Source of the DNA: Labrenzia sp. THAF82
Lineage (GTDB): Bacteria > Pseudomonadota > Alphaproteobacteria > Rhizobiales > Stappiaceae
Direction: 5' to 3'
Assembly: GCF_009363435.1 (NCBI RefSeq)
Contig: NZ_CP045354.1
Location: 5,360,501-5,424,500 of the forward strand
Length of the DNA stretch: 64,000 bases
The position numbers were made by a program, and so were the translations under genes. Below, one piece after another: positions 33,767 through 41,282 of this stretch (position 1 is its first letter; each line of letters opens with the position of its first letter). The notes under the pieces are model-generated. The model had not been told where the DNA came from. It saw only the letters and a list, made by a program, of their open reading frames with translations, and ran no database searches.

Positions 33767-35161
33767 ATGACGGCCCATTCCAACATCTATCCGACCAAGG
33801 TTCTGCAGGAGCTTGATGCTGCCCATCACTGGCATCCCTTTTCGGATATGAAGAGCCTCAACGAAGAAGGCAGCCGCATCATCACGCATGCCGATGGCGT
33901 GTGGCTGACGGATTCTGACGGCAAGAAGATCCTTGACGGAATGGCCGGTCTCTGGTGCGTACAAGTTGGCCATGGACGGCGAGAAATCGCCGATGCGGTC
34001 TTCAAGCAGATGAACGAACTTGCCTATTACAACACGTTTTTCAAGACCACCCACCCGCCGGCGATTGCCCTGTCTGAAAAACTGGCCAAGCTCGCGCCAG
34101 AGCATATCAACACGGTGTTTTATTGTTCCTCCGGGTCTGAAGCGAACGACACGGTCTTTCGCATGGTGCGAACCTATTGGGACATGAAGGGAAAGCCGGA
34201 CAAGAAGGCGATCATCGGCCGCTGGAACGGCTATCATGGGTCAACACTCGCCGGCACCAGCCTCGGTGGCATGAAGGCGATGCACAAGCAGGGTGACCTG
34301 CCGGTTCAGGGTGTTCATCATATCGATCAGCCTTATTGGTTTGGCGAAGGCCACGACATGAGCCCGGACGATTTCGGCATTGCCGCCGCCCGCAAGCTTG
34401 AGCAGGCGATTGACGAAATCGGCGAAGACAAGGTGGCCGCCTTTATTGCCGAGCCGATCCAGGGGGCCGGTGGCGTCATCATTCCACCTGAGACCTATTG
34501 GCCTGAAATCCGCCGTATACTCGCCGAACGAGACATTCTCTTTGTGTCCGACGAAGTCATCTGCGGTTTCGGTCGTCTCGGTGATTGGTTCGGATCATCT
34601 TATTACGGCATGGAACCCGACTTGATGCCAATCGCCAAAGGCCTGACCTCGGGCTATCTGCCAATGGGTGGCGTCCTGGTGTCTGATCGCGTTGCGGAAG
34701 GGCTGATGAACGCGGGTGAAGACTTCAACCACGGTTATACCTATTCCGGGCATCCCGTTTGCGCAGCTGCTGCGCTCGCCAATCTTGAAATCGTTGAACG
34801 CGAAGGCCTCGTTGAAAGAGTTAGAGACGATATCGGCCCCTATCTGCAGGAACGCTGGCGAAAACTGGGTGAACACCCTCTTGTCGGTGAAGCCCGCATG
34901 ACCGGGCTCATGGGAGCTCTGGAGCTTGTTCCAAACAAAGACGCCCCTCACAAACCGTTCAAGGATGTTGGAACCGTTGGCACCATTTGCCGCGATGCCT
35001 CGTTCCAGAACGGCATGGTCATGCGCGCTGTCCGTGACAGTATGATCATCTCGCCGCCACTCGTGCTTAGCCACGAAGAAGCCGACTTCCTGATCGAGAC
35101 CGCCTCAAAAACCCTTGATGACACACATCAGATCCTGAAGCGTGACGGGTGGCTGGGATAG
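33767..35161 (+). CDS. spuC: Class III aminotransferase, putrescine-pyruvate type
   Basis: 464-residue PLP enzyme of the omega-amino acid/diamine aminotransferase group. Seen: HHWHPFSDMKSLNEEG at the start, SGSEANDTVFRMVRTYW (phosphate-binding), WNGYHGSTLAGTSLGGM, the Asp in VSDEVICGFGRLG that holds the pyridine nitrogen, and the Schiff-base Lys in MPIAKGLTSGYLPMGGV. The sequence resembles SpuC-type putrescine-pyruvate aminotransferases; beta-alanine-pyruvate transaminase is a close alternative. Placement after a glutamine-synthetase-like ligase and beside pot genes favours polyamine breakdown. Confidence 0.85.
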   Translation: MTAHSNIYPTKVLQELDAAHHWHPFSDMKSLNEEGSRIITHADGVWLTDSDGKKILDGMAGLWCVQVGHGRREIADAVFKQMNELAYYNTFFKTTHPPAIALSEKLAKLAPEHINTVFYCSSGSEANDTVFRMVRTYWDMKGKPDKKAIIGRWNGYHGSTLAGTSLGGMKAMHKQGDLPVQGVHHIDQPYWFGEGHDMSPDDFGIAAARKLEQAIDEIGEDKVAAFIAEPIQGAGGVIIPPETYWPEIRRILAERDILFVSDEVICGFGRLGDWFGSSYYGMEPDLMPIAKGLTSGYLPMGGVLVSDRVAEGLMNAGEDFNHGYTYSGHPVCAAAALANLEIVEREGLVERVRDDIGPYLQERWRKLGEHPLVGEARMTGLMGALELVPNKDAPHKPFKDVGTVGTICRDASFQNGMVMRAVRDSMIISPPLVLSHEEADFLIETASKTLDDTHQILKRDGWLG

Positions 35162-35336
35162 GAAAAACTTCTCATCGACATTTCGAGACGACCATTGCTC
35201 GTGCCGTGTTGATAGACAGGATGAAACAAGCCCTGCAACAAATCACCGTTCCGGAGATTTTCTTGACCCATCCTGTCGGATAAGCTGAGGCACAAACGTC
35301 CCTTGATCGAACCTAGGGAACCGGAGGAACTCAGCA

Positions 35337-35729
35337 ATGCTCTTTTCCGTTTTGATTTACGGCAGTGAAGATTTCTACGACGCGCTTTCACCGGAAGAGC
35401 ATCAGGAAATCCTGAAGAAGCATGGGGCGTTTCACGAACGCACCAAGTCCGACCGGACCTTTGCTGCGGCGACCAAGCTGATGTCGACTGGAACGGCTGT
35501 CACGGTCAATAGGGACAGCAGCGACTTTGTCGTTACCGACGGGCCATTTGCAGAAACCAAAGAGCAGTTCATGGGTTTCTACCTGATTGACACGGCCAAC
35601 CTGGAAGACGCAATCGAGGCCGTGAAAGAACTGCCTTTTGACAACGGCCGCGTCGAGATCCGACCTGTAGCCTATTTCGAAGGGGCAGACTTCCAGAATG
35701 CCGAGCGCCTGGTTATCGACGCATCTTAA
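35337..35729 (+). CDS. YCII-related DGPF-domain protein
   Basis: 130-residue protein of the YCII/DGPF family, small dimeric ferredoxin-like fold. The name-giving motif is present in VVTDGPFAETKEQFMGFYLIDTANLEDAIEAVKELP. GGAGG lies nine bases before the ATG. Its last 32 bases overlap the start of an ECF42-class sigma factor gene; DGPF genes are the known conserved partners of this sigma group and often its targets. Biochemical role unknown. Confidence 0.9.
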   Translation: MLFSVLIYGSEDFYDALSPEEHQEILKKHGAFHERTKSDRTFAAATKLMSTGTAVTVNRDSSDFVVTDGPFAETKEQFMGFYLIDTANLEDAIEAVKELPFDNGRVEIRPVAYFEGADFQNAERLVIDAS

Positions 35730-36945
35730 AGCGGCCCGTCCGCGCGTTCTGGCTGCGCTCAACCGGGCATTTGGCGACATTGATCTTGCCGAGGATGCTT
35801 TTCAGGAAGCTTCCCTCAAGGCGGTTCGCATTTGGCAATCACACGACCTGCCAAAGGATCCTGTTGCCTGGCTGATCGTCACCGGTCGGAATTCCGCCAT
35901 AGACGCACTGCGCAAACGGCGAAGGGAAACCCTATCAGCGCCGGAAGATCTGGAACCGGCACTTGAAGAAAACAATCCGGAAGAAGACCTGACGGAAGCG
36001 CTTGATCGTTCTGTCTACCGCGACGATATCCTGCGGCTCCTCTTTACGTGTTGTCATCCAGTGCTGCGCCGCGACCAGCAGATTGCCCTTGCGCTCAAGG
36101 TTGTCGCAGGTCTGACGGTGGAAGAAATCGCCCGTGCTTTTCTGGTGCAGCCAAAGACAATGGAACAAAGGATCACGCGTGCGAAGAAACGGCTTCAGGC
36201 CGCCAGACTTTCCTATGAAGAACCTGATGCCGCCGAACGGGCCGACCGCCTGAGTACCGTCGCCAATGCGATTTACCTTGTTTTTAACGAAGGTTATTCC
36301 GCCTCTCAGGGAACTGCCCTGATTAAGGAACCATTGTGTGAAGAGGCCATCCGCCTTGCCCGGCTACTTGTGCGCCTCTTTCCCGAAATACCGGAATTGC
36401 GCGGTCTTCTCGCCCTCTGCCTCATCCAGCATTCCAGACGAATTGCAAGGCTGACGGCCGACGGCCAGGCGGTGACGCTGGAACTGCAGGACCGATCCCT
36501 GTGGGACAGGAAACTGGTTGCTGAAGGAACCGTTCTTCTCGAAGCAGCCTTGCGTCGTGCGAAGCCTGGTCACCTTCAGATCGAAGCAGCCATTGCGGCC
36601 ACGCACGCACGTGCAGTTTCCTATGACCAGACAGACTGGCAAGAAATCGAACGGCTCTATCGAGCCCTGCAGCACATTCGCCCCTCACCCGTGGTCGCGC
36701 TCAATCATACTGTTGTGCTTGCCAAACTTCACGGACCGGAATTCGCACTTGAAAGACTGGACGGTCTACAGTCATCGCTTGAGAGATATGCCGGCTATTT
36801 TGCAGTCAAAGGCTCGCTGTTGACGGACCTCGCCCGCACACAGGACGCTTATGATGCCTTGAAGCGCGCCTTTGATCTGGCAGGCACGGATGCTGAACGG
36901 CTGCACATAGAACAGAAACTGCGGAAACTCTCCAAAGGCGCCTGA
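35698..36945 (+). CDS. ECF42-class RNA polymerase sigma factor with C-terminal extension
   Basis: 415 residues, long for an ECF sigma factor. Region 2 is near the N-terminus (ALNRAFGDIDLAEDAFQEASLKAVRIW, then PVAWLIVTGRNSAIDALRKRRRE), region 4 near residues 110-165 (LLFTCCHPVLRRDQQIALALKVVAGLTVEEIARAFLVQPKTMEQRITRAKKRL). The rest, about 230 residues, is the helical TPR/DUF6596-like extension (VFNEGYSASQG, RLLVRLFPEIPELRGLLALCLIQHSRR). ECF42 factors have no anti-sigma gene and the extension is thought to regulate them; that agrees with the context here. Translation is coupled to the overlapping DGPF gene. Confidence 0.9.
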   Translation: MPSAWLSTHLKAARPRVLAALNRAFGDIDLAEDAFQEASLKAVRIWQSHDLPKDPVAWLIVTGRNSAIDALRKRRRETLSAPEDLEPALEENNPEEDLTEALDRSVYRDDILRLLFTCCHPVLRRDQQIALALKVVAGLTVEEIARAFLVQPKTMEQRITRAKKRLQAARLSYEEPDAAERADRLSTVANAIYLVFNEGYSASQGTALIKEPLCEEAIRLARLLVRLFPEIPELRGLLALCLIQHSRRIARLTADGQAVTLELQDRSLWDRKLVAEGTVLLEAALRRAKPGHLQIEAAIAATHARAVSYDQTDWQEIERLYRALQHIRPSPVVALNHTVVLAKLHGPEFALERLDGLQSSLERYAGYFAVKGSLLTDLARTQDAYDALKRAFDLAGTDAERLHIEQKLRKLSKGA

Positions 36946-37055
36946 CGCCTGCTTTTTTCAAAAAAATACGACACCCTGTCGGAATCGCCGAACTTCATTC
37001 GTTCTTAGAACACCTGGCCATTTCAGGTGGACTTCAAACGACGAGGACAAGAGAT

Positions 37056-37439
37056 ATGAGCAATCCGATGCAAACACATGGTGCCTTCAGCTGGATGGAG
37101 CTGCACAGCGGCGACGGATCAAAAGCCAAAGCGTTTTACACAGACCTTCTGGGCTGGGGCACGGAAGAGATGGAAATGCCCGGCATGACCTACACGGTGA
37201 TTGCCAATGGCGACGAAAAGATTGGTGGTTTTCCACCCGAACAGTCAGACAACTCCCGCTGGCTGCCATACGTCACGGTCGATGATGTTGATGCACGCAT
37301 TGAAAAGGCCAAGTCACTCGGAGCAACAATCGCAAGCGAGCCGATGAGCGTGCCAGGTGTCGGCCGAATGGCAACACTTGTTGATCCGGTTGGCGGCGTA
37401 ATCGCCCTGATCACCTATGAAGCGCCTTCGGCGGAATAA
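37056..37439 (+). CDS. VOC (glyoxalase/bleomycin resistance) family protein
   Basis: 127-residue single-domain vicinal-oxygen-chelate protein: GAFSWMELHSGDGSKAKAFYTDLLGWGTEEMEMPGMTYTVI in the first half and LPYVTVDDVDARIEKAKSLGATIASEPMSVPGVGRMATLVDPVGGVIALI in the second. The Glu in WMELHSGD and the FYTDLLGW segment are typical. The substrate is unknown. It follows the sigma factor by 110 bases and could be one of its targets, which is a guess from position. Confidence 0.85.
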   Translation: MSNPMQTHGAFSWMELHSGDGSKAKAFYTDLLGWGTEEMEMPGMTYTVIANGDEKIGGFPPEQSDNSRWLPYVTVDDVDARIEKAKSLGATIASEPMSVPGVGRMATLVDPVGGVIALITYEAPSAE

Positions 37440-37496
37440 GCGTCCCGGTGGGTCGATCAGACCGGTCGGCCACCCTACTCCCGAAGGAGTTTTGAC

Positions 37497-37904
37497 ATGA
37501 ACATTGTTTCTACATTTCCAGTGACACTCTTGTTCATAGCCCTATTGGCGCTGGTACAGATCCCCATGACGGTTGCCGTCGGTCTTCGGCGTCTGAAAAC
37601 GGAAACGCATTTTCTGGATGGCGGCGATGAACTGCTGCTCAAGCGTATGCGCGCGCACGGGAATTTCACCGAAACGGTTCCGATCGTGTTGCTTGCAATG
37701 GCTGCCGCAGAATATTGCGGAGCTCCAACCTCACTTCTCTGGGCTGGCGGCTGTTCCCTTCTTTTGGGCAGGCTCGTTCACTACGGCACACTGGTGAATT
37801 CCGGGTTTGGCAACGGCAGAGCCGTCGGCATGTTGCTGACGCTTGCACCGATGCTCATTTTCCCAGGCTTTGTCCTGTGGGCGCTCGCTGGCGTCAGCGC
37901 TTGA
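37497..37904 (+). CDS. MAPEG family membrane protein
   Basis: 135 residues with four hydrophobic helices. MAPEG pattern: LRRLKTETHFLDGGDELLLKRMRAHGNFTETVPIVLLAMAAAEYCG, where the R-x-HGNFxE motif is diagnostic. Eukaryotic relatives are glutathione transferases and eicosanoid enzymes; bacterial roles are mostly unassigned. GAAGGAG lies six bases before the ATG. Confidence 0.9.
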   Translation: MNIVSTFPVTLLFIALLALVQIPMTVAVGLRRLKTETHFLDGGDELLLKRMRAHGNFTETVPIVLLAMAAAEYCGAPTSLLWAGGCSLLLGRLVHYGTLVNSGFGNGRAVGMLLTLAPMLIFPGFVLWALAGVSA

Positions 37905-37978
37905 GCCTGTCCAGAGCTGCAGGCGGAATGCACGTTGCCGAACCTGCATTTTGAGTTTCAAGCTTTGATCAGAACAAA

Positions 37979-38004
37979 CGCCGCGAAGGATATCCCTCGC
38001 GGCG
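37979..38004 (-). terminator. Terminator of the SDR transcript
   Basis: CGCCGCGA / TCGCGGCG with an A-C mismatch and two more G-C pairs inside; on the minus strand it continues TTTGTTCT. Lies in the gap between convergent MAPEG and SDR genes. Confidence 0.65.
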
Positions 38005-38093
38005 CTTAAAGGTCATATGCGAACTCTACGCACCATGCGGCCTATTCCATTCCAAAACATGCTTGAGATTTCAGCAAACCTAATTCAGTACGC

Positions 38094-38975
38094 TTATTGT
38101 GCTGCCCCGGAATAGATCGGCTTCAGACTGTTCACGAGTTCTGCCTGGATGGGAGCGACGGCATCATTGAGTGCGGAAACGCCCATGTCATGGCCAACCT
38201 GTGTGCGGATGGGACGAGGGCCGTCCATGTCCACAAGTTCAACTATCTTCATTGCCACATTGTTGGCATCCGTGCTCGCATCTCGTTGATCAAACATGCC
38301 TTGGAACATGCCGAGCAAACGGTCTCGCCCATTTGAGAGATCGCCATATTCTCCCACCGTGCTTGTATCTCCCGGTGCCGGTGCCGTTGTTACGAGGTCG
38401 GTGCCGTGACCGCTCGGTTCCACGAGAACCGATTCAATGCCGAATGGCTCAAGCTCGTAGTGCAAAGCCTCACAATAGGCTTCCATCGCCCATTTGCTGG
38501 AACAGTAGAGACCGAAATACGGCATGCCAAACCGGCCAGCTACCGAACTGAGGCTGACAACAAGACCGGTTCTACGTTTCCGCATTTGCGGAAGCACTGC
38601 TTTTGTTGTCCGCATGACGCCATAGACGTTCACGTCGAACAGATCCTCTGCCTGCTTCATGGTGAAACCCTCGGTCAGGCCGACCGGCATCACGCCGGCA
38701 TTGTTCACCAGGACATCAATCGCGCGATCCTTTTCAATGCCCTCGATAGCTCTGTCGACACTTGTCGCATCGGTTACATCAAGGTCGATGGGGACAATCG
38801 TTCCGGAAGCGCCTGGGGCATATGCCGCAAGTTCAGCGGCGGCTCCCTCGTTTCGTGTTGTCAGTCCCCGCATGCCTGCATAGACCACGTGCCCACGGTC
38901 CGCCAAACGTTTGGCGGTCAAAAGACCAATCCCTCGGCTGGCGCCGGTAATCAAAACGGTTTTCGGAGCTGCCAT
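38094..38975 (-). CDS. Short-chain dehydrogenase/reductase
   Basis: 293-residue SDR. Cofactor motif TGASRGIGLLTAK near the start, NNAGVMPVG, and the catalytic Ser and YCSSK (Tyr-x3-Lys) in VVSLSSVAGRFGMPYFGLYCSSK. An Arg in the first motif suggests NADP. Start at 38975, one base after the TetR stop, with AGGA eight bases before; the frame upstream to 38990 would overlap the regulator. It is co-transcribed with a TetR repressor that probably controls it. Substrate unknown. Confidence 0.9.
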   Translation of the reverse strand: MAAPKTVLITGASRGIGLLTAKRLADRGHVVYAGMRGLTTRNEGAAAELAAYAPGASGTIVPIDLDVTDATSVDRAIEGIEKDRAIDVLVNNAGVMPVGLTEGFTMKQAEDLFDVNVYGVMRTTKAVLPQMRKRRTGLVVSLSSVAGRFGMPYFGLYCSSKWAMEAYCEALHYELEPFGIESVLVEPSGHGTDLVTTAPAPGDTSTVGEYGDLSNGRDRLLGMFQGMFDQRDASTDANNVAMKIVELVDMDGPRPIRTQVGHDMGVSALNDAVAPIQAELVNSLKPIYSGAAQ

Positions 38976-38976
38976 T

Positions 38977-39579
38977 TCAAATTCCTTCATTCTTGAAGAT
39001 TGTGCGCATGAAAAGCGCCAGGGGTTCGTCGTCGCGGCACGCCTTCATTCTGGTCAGCGCGCCACTCCACGAATTCATGAGCCAGTCCGCAGCCTCATGG
39101 GCAGAGAGATGGCCAAGGCCGATGTCGGATGTGTCCATTTCTTTCAGGCAAGCCGTCAACTCGCGAACCATTGCCTGCCAATGCGTGTCCAGCTCAGCCT
39201 GAAACTCCGGTTTTTCATCTGCAAGCTCCGTCGACAGGTTGCACATCAGACAACCCTGCGCGAAGGCACGATCCTTCATGCCTTGGCGGGCTCCTTCAAA
39301 AAAGGATTTCAGGCGCTTGAGAGGTGGTACCGAAACGTCAGAAAGAATGCTCTGCGCGGTTGCCACTTCCTGTGCGTTGTAGTGACGGGCAACCGCGATG
39401 CCGAAAGCTTCCTTGGTGTCGAAGTAATGGTAAAAAGACCCTTTTGGAACGCCACAAGCTTTCAAGACATCGTTGATACCAACGCTGGCGAAACTGTTTT
39501 CCCGGATCAAATCCAGACCGGTGTCCAACAATTTGCTTCTGGCGGTTTCATATGCGGCTTCGTTTCGAGTTCGTGCCAT
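38977..39579 (-). CDS. TetR family transcriptional repressor
   Basis: 200 residues. N-terminal helix-turn-helix: RSKLLDTGLDLIRENSFASVGINDVLKACGVPKGSFYHYFDTKEAFGIAVARHY, a NemR/AcuR-like variant with the diagnostic PKGSFYHYFxxKE. The C-terminal ligand domain includes CLMCNLSTELADEKPEF, with two Cys that could sense electrophiles as in NemR-like proteins; this is inference. The gene leads a two-gene operon with an SDR. A perfect 16-base palindrome, AATAGACCGGTCTATT, lies 78 bases upstream and is the likely operator. Confidence 0.9.
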   Translation of the reverse strand: MARTRNEAAYETARSKLLDTGLDLIRENSFASVGINDVLKACGVPKGSFYHYFDTKEAFGIAVARHYNAQEVATAQSILSDVSVPPLKRLKSFFEGARQGMKDRAFAQGCLMCNLSTELADEKPEFQAELDTHWQAMVRELTACLKEMDTSDIGLGHLSAHEAADWLMNSWSGALTRMKACRDDEPLALFMRTIFKNEGI

Positions 39580-39656
39580 TTGTTCAGACTTTCCAAAAAA
39601 GCAGATGCGCCAGGGAGGTGGTTGGGCGAGAGGCTGTTATCGGTAGCTCAATAAAT

Positions 39657-39672
39657 AATAGACCGGTCTATT
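39657..39672. promoter_or_regulatory. TetR-type operator AATAGACCGGTCTATT
   Basis: Perfect 16-base palindrome in an A/T-rich setting, upstream of the tetR-SDR operon. TAGACC/GGTCTA half sites recur in operators of NemR-like TetR repressors, in line with the protein type here. Confidence 0.75.
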
Positions 39673-39828
39673 TATTGTCAATCGACAGGACTCTCACACT
39701 CGCGTTATCAGTTGGATGAAGAGAGCGACTTCTTCAAATTCAAATTAGAAACAAAGGCTTGGGCTACCTGTCAGTACAAACATCTTGACGCGCTGTATTG
39801 CTCTCGCTGCAAAAAAACGGAAAAGAAA

Positions 39829-39856
39829 ACCCGGTTACAGCTTCCTGTAACCGGGT
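39829..39856 (-). terminator. Strong terminator of the sulfur assimilation operon
   Basis: 12-base perfect stem ACCCGGTTACAG / CTGTAACCGGGT with a four-base loop, then TTTTCTTTT on the minus strand. Confidence 0.9.
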
Positions 39857-39874
39857 CAAACTTTATAGATCTGA

Positions 39875-39901
39875 AGGTGCGCGAGAACGCAGTGCGCACC
39901 T
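39875..39901. repeat. Inverted repeat AGGTGCGC / GCGCACCT
   Basis: Eight-base perfect arms with an 11-base loop, between two other hairpins downstream of the DUF934 gene. Confidence 0.5.
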
Positions 39902-39917
39902 GTTACAGACATTAATC

Positions 39918-39939
39918 CCCGGTTTTGGCACAAACCGGG
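39918..39939. repeat. Inverted repeat CCCGGTTT / AAACCGGG
   Basis: Eight-base perfect arms with a six-base loop, 13 bases after the DUF934 stop codon. No T run; may protect the 3' end of the message. Confidence 0.5.
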
Positions 39940-39952
39940 AGACTGAATCTTG

Positions 39953-40486
39953 TTACTCGGCGGCAACCGCAACGTCGCGGAAGGACCGGCGCGCCCAAGG
40001 GCGAGTACCGACTGGAATTTCTTCAACGGTTCCGACAGGCTGCAAGTATTTTGTGACTTCAGGCCATTCACCGGCCTTCAAGGCCTTCAAGACTTCTGGT
40101 TTTGAGATCTCGAACGAGGACACGCCGCACCGACGGGCCAGGGGAACCTGGTCGAGAATGTATTTGCCAACAGCCCGTATGTCGCCCTGATAGCCCAGTT
40201 GCTCCCGCAAAACGCGTGCGGCAGAGAACCCGCGGCCGTCAGCAAAACTCGGGAAATCAACTGCGACGAATGCCAGTCGGTCGAGATGCGGCTGCAAGGG
40301 CTCAACGTCATCGCCAGCTTCAACCAGCACGGCAGTCTTCGCTGAGCGGGTCAGAAACCTGTCTGCCTCTTCGACGAAGAGCGAAAGCGGAACAATCGCA
40401 TCACCTTCAATCGTTTCACCTGTTTCCGCATCCGCGCGGTTCCAGGTTTCTTCGACAAACTCACCGTCCTTGTAGATCGTAGCCAT
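39953..40486 (-). CDS. DUF934 domain protein of sulfur assimilation
   Basis: 177 residues, last gene of the sulfur operon. The family signature is clear: VEPLQPHLDRLAFVAVDFPSFADGRGFSAARVLREQLGYQGDIRAVGKYILDQVPLARRCGVSSFEI. DUF934 (CysX-like in some lists) almost always follows cysH/cysI in alphaproteobacteria, and a supporting part in sulfite or sulfate reduction is assumed from this. Start at 40486, where the frame begins MATIYKDGEF; the open frame upstream runs into cysH. Confidence 0.88.
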   Translation of the reverse strand: MATIYKDGEFVEETWNRADAETGETIEGDAIVPLSLFVEEADRFLTRSAKTAVLVEAGDDVEPLQPHLDRLAFVAVDFPSFADGRGFSAARVLREQLGYQGDIRAVGKYILDQVPLARRCGVSSFEISKPEVLKALKAGEWPEVTKYLQPVGTVEEIPVGTRPWARRSFRDVAVAAE

Positions 40487-40520
40487 TTCTTGCGTCCTCA
40501 AATTCGTATCCCGGCAACTG

Positions 40521-41282
40521 TTAGATGCCACTACCGTCAATTTCTTTGCCATGCGTTGGCCAATGAATGCCGCATTCCGTCTTGTCCTGGCCGCGCCAAC
40601 GCCCGGCGCGCGGGTCCTCGCCCGGTGCAACCTTGCTTGTGCAAGGAAGACACCCAATCGACGGATAACCTTGAGCGACCAGTGGATGCGGTGGAAGATC
40701 ATGAGATTGTGCGTAGTCCAGAACCTCGGTGGCAGTCCAATCAGCAAGCGGATTGATTTTCACGCGGCCATCATCGATTTCGAACGTGTCGAGATTGGAG
40801 CGTGTGGAGCTCTGGTGACGTTTGCGACCTGAGATCCAGGACCCAAATCCACTCAGTGCCCGTTCCAGCGGAACGACTTTGCGCATGTGGCAGCAAGCGT
40901 CAGTATCAGTCATCCAGAGCATTCCGGCCGGGTCGCTTTTGGCAAGCTCTTCCTGCAACGGTTTATGCGTCCGCACATCCGTCAGGCCCAGTGTCTCGAT
41001 CAGCTCCTCGCGGTAGAGCAGCGTGGCCGGGAACAGCTTGACCGTATCGACAAACAGAACCGGTGTTGATGGATCGATCTGTGCGACCATGTGCAGAAGC
41101 ACCGCTGAATCCGCACCAAAGCTTGAAACCATGGCAATATCACCGGCAAACTGATGCCGGATGGAAGACATCAGAATTTCCTGCGCCGTCGCATCCTCGA
41201 ACTGGGCATTCAGAGTGGCAACTTCCGCCTGAAGGCCCAGCTCCGGATCAACACCGAGGCTGAATGTCTCATGCAGCCCCAT
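40521..41282 (-). CDS. cysH: Adenylyl-sulfate (APS) reductase, thioredoxin-dependent
   Basis: 253 residues. The N-terminal PP-loop-type fold has MVSSFGADSAVLLHMVAQID; the Fe-S cysteine pairs are at C130-C131 (DACCHMRKVVPL) and C211/C214 (SIGCLPCT), which marks the APS-reducing rather than the PAPS-reducing subtype; the catalytic Cys is at 237 in ECGIHW. It makes sulfite for the reductase encoded upstream. The start at 41282 overlaps that gene by 14 bases. Confidence 0.92.
   Translation of the reverse strand: MGLHETFSLGVDPELGLQAEVATLNAQFEDATAQEILMSSIRHQFAGDIAMVSSFGADSAVLLHMVAQIDPSTPVLFVDTVKLFPATLLYREELIETLGLTDVRTHKPLQEELAKSDPAGMLWMTDTDACCHMRKVVPLERALSGFGSWISGRKRHQSSTRSNLDTFEIDDGRVKINPLADWTATEVLDYAQSHDLPPHPLVAQGYPSIGCLPCTSKVAPGEDPRAGRWRGQDKTECGIHWPTHGKEIDGSGI

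Larger units (their letters stand above)
39580..39952. other. 373-base interval between cys operon end and tetR
   Basis: No gene. It contains the TetR operator and, beyond it, three successive hairpins downstream of the sulfur operon. All are listed separately. Confidence 0.6.
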
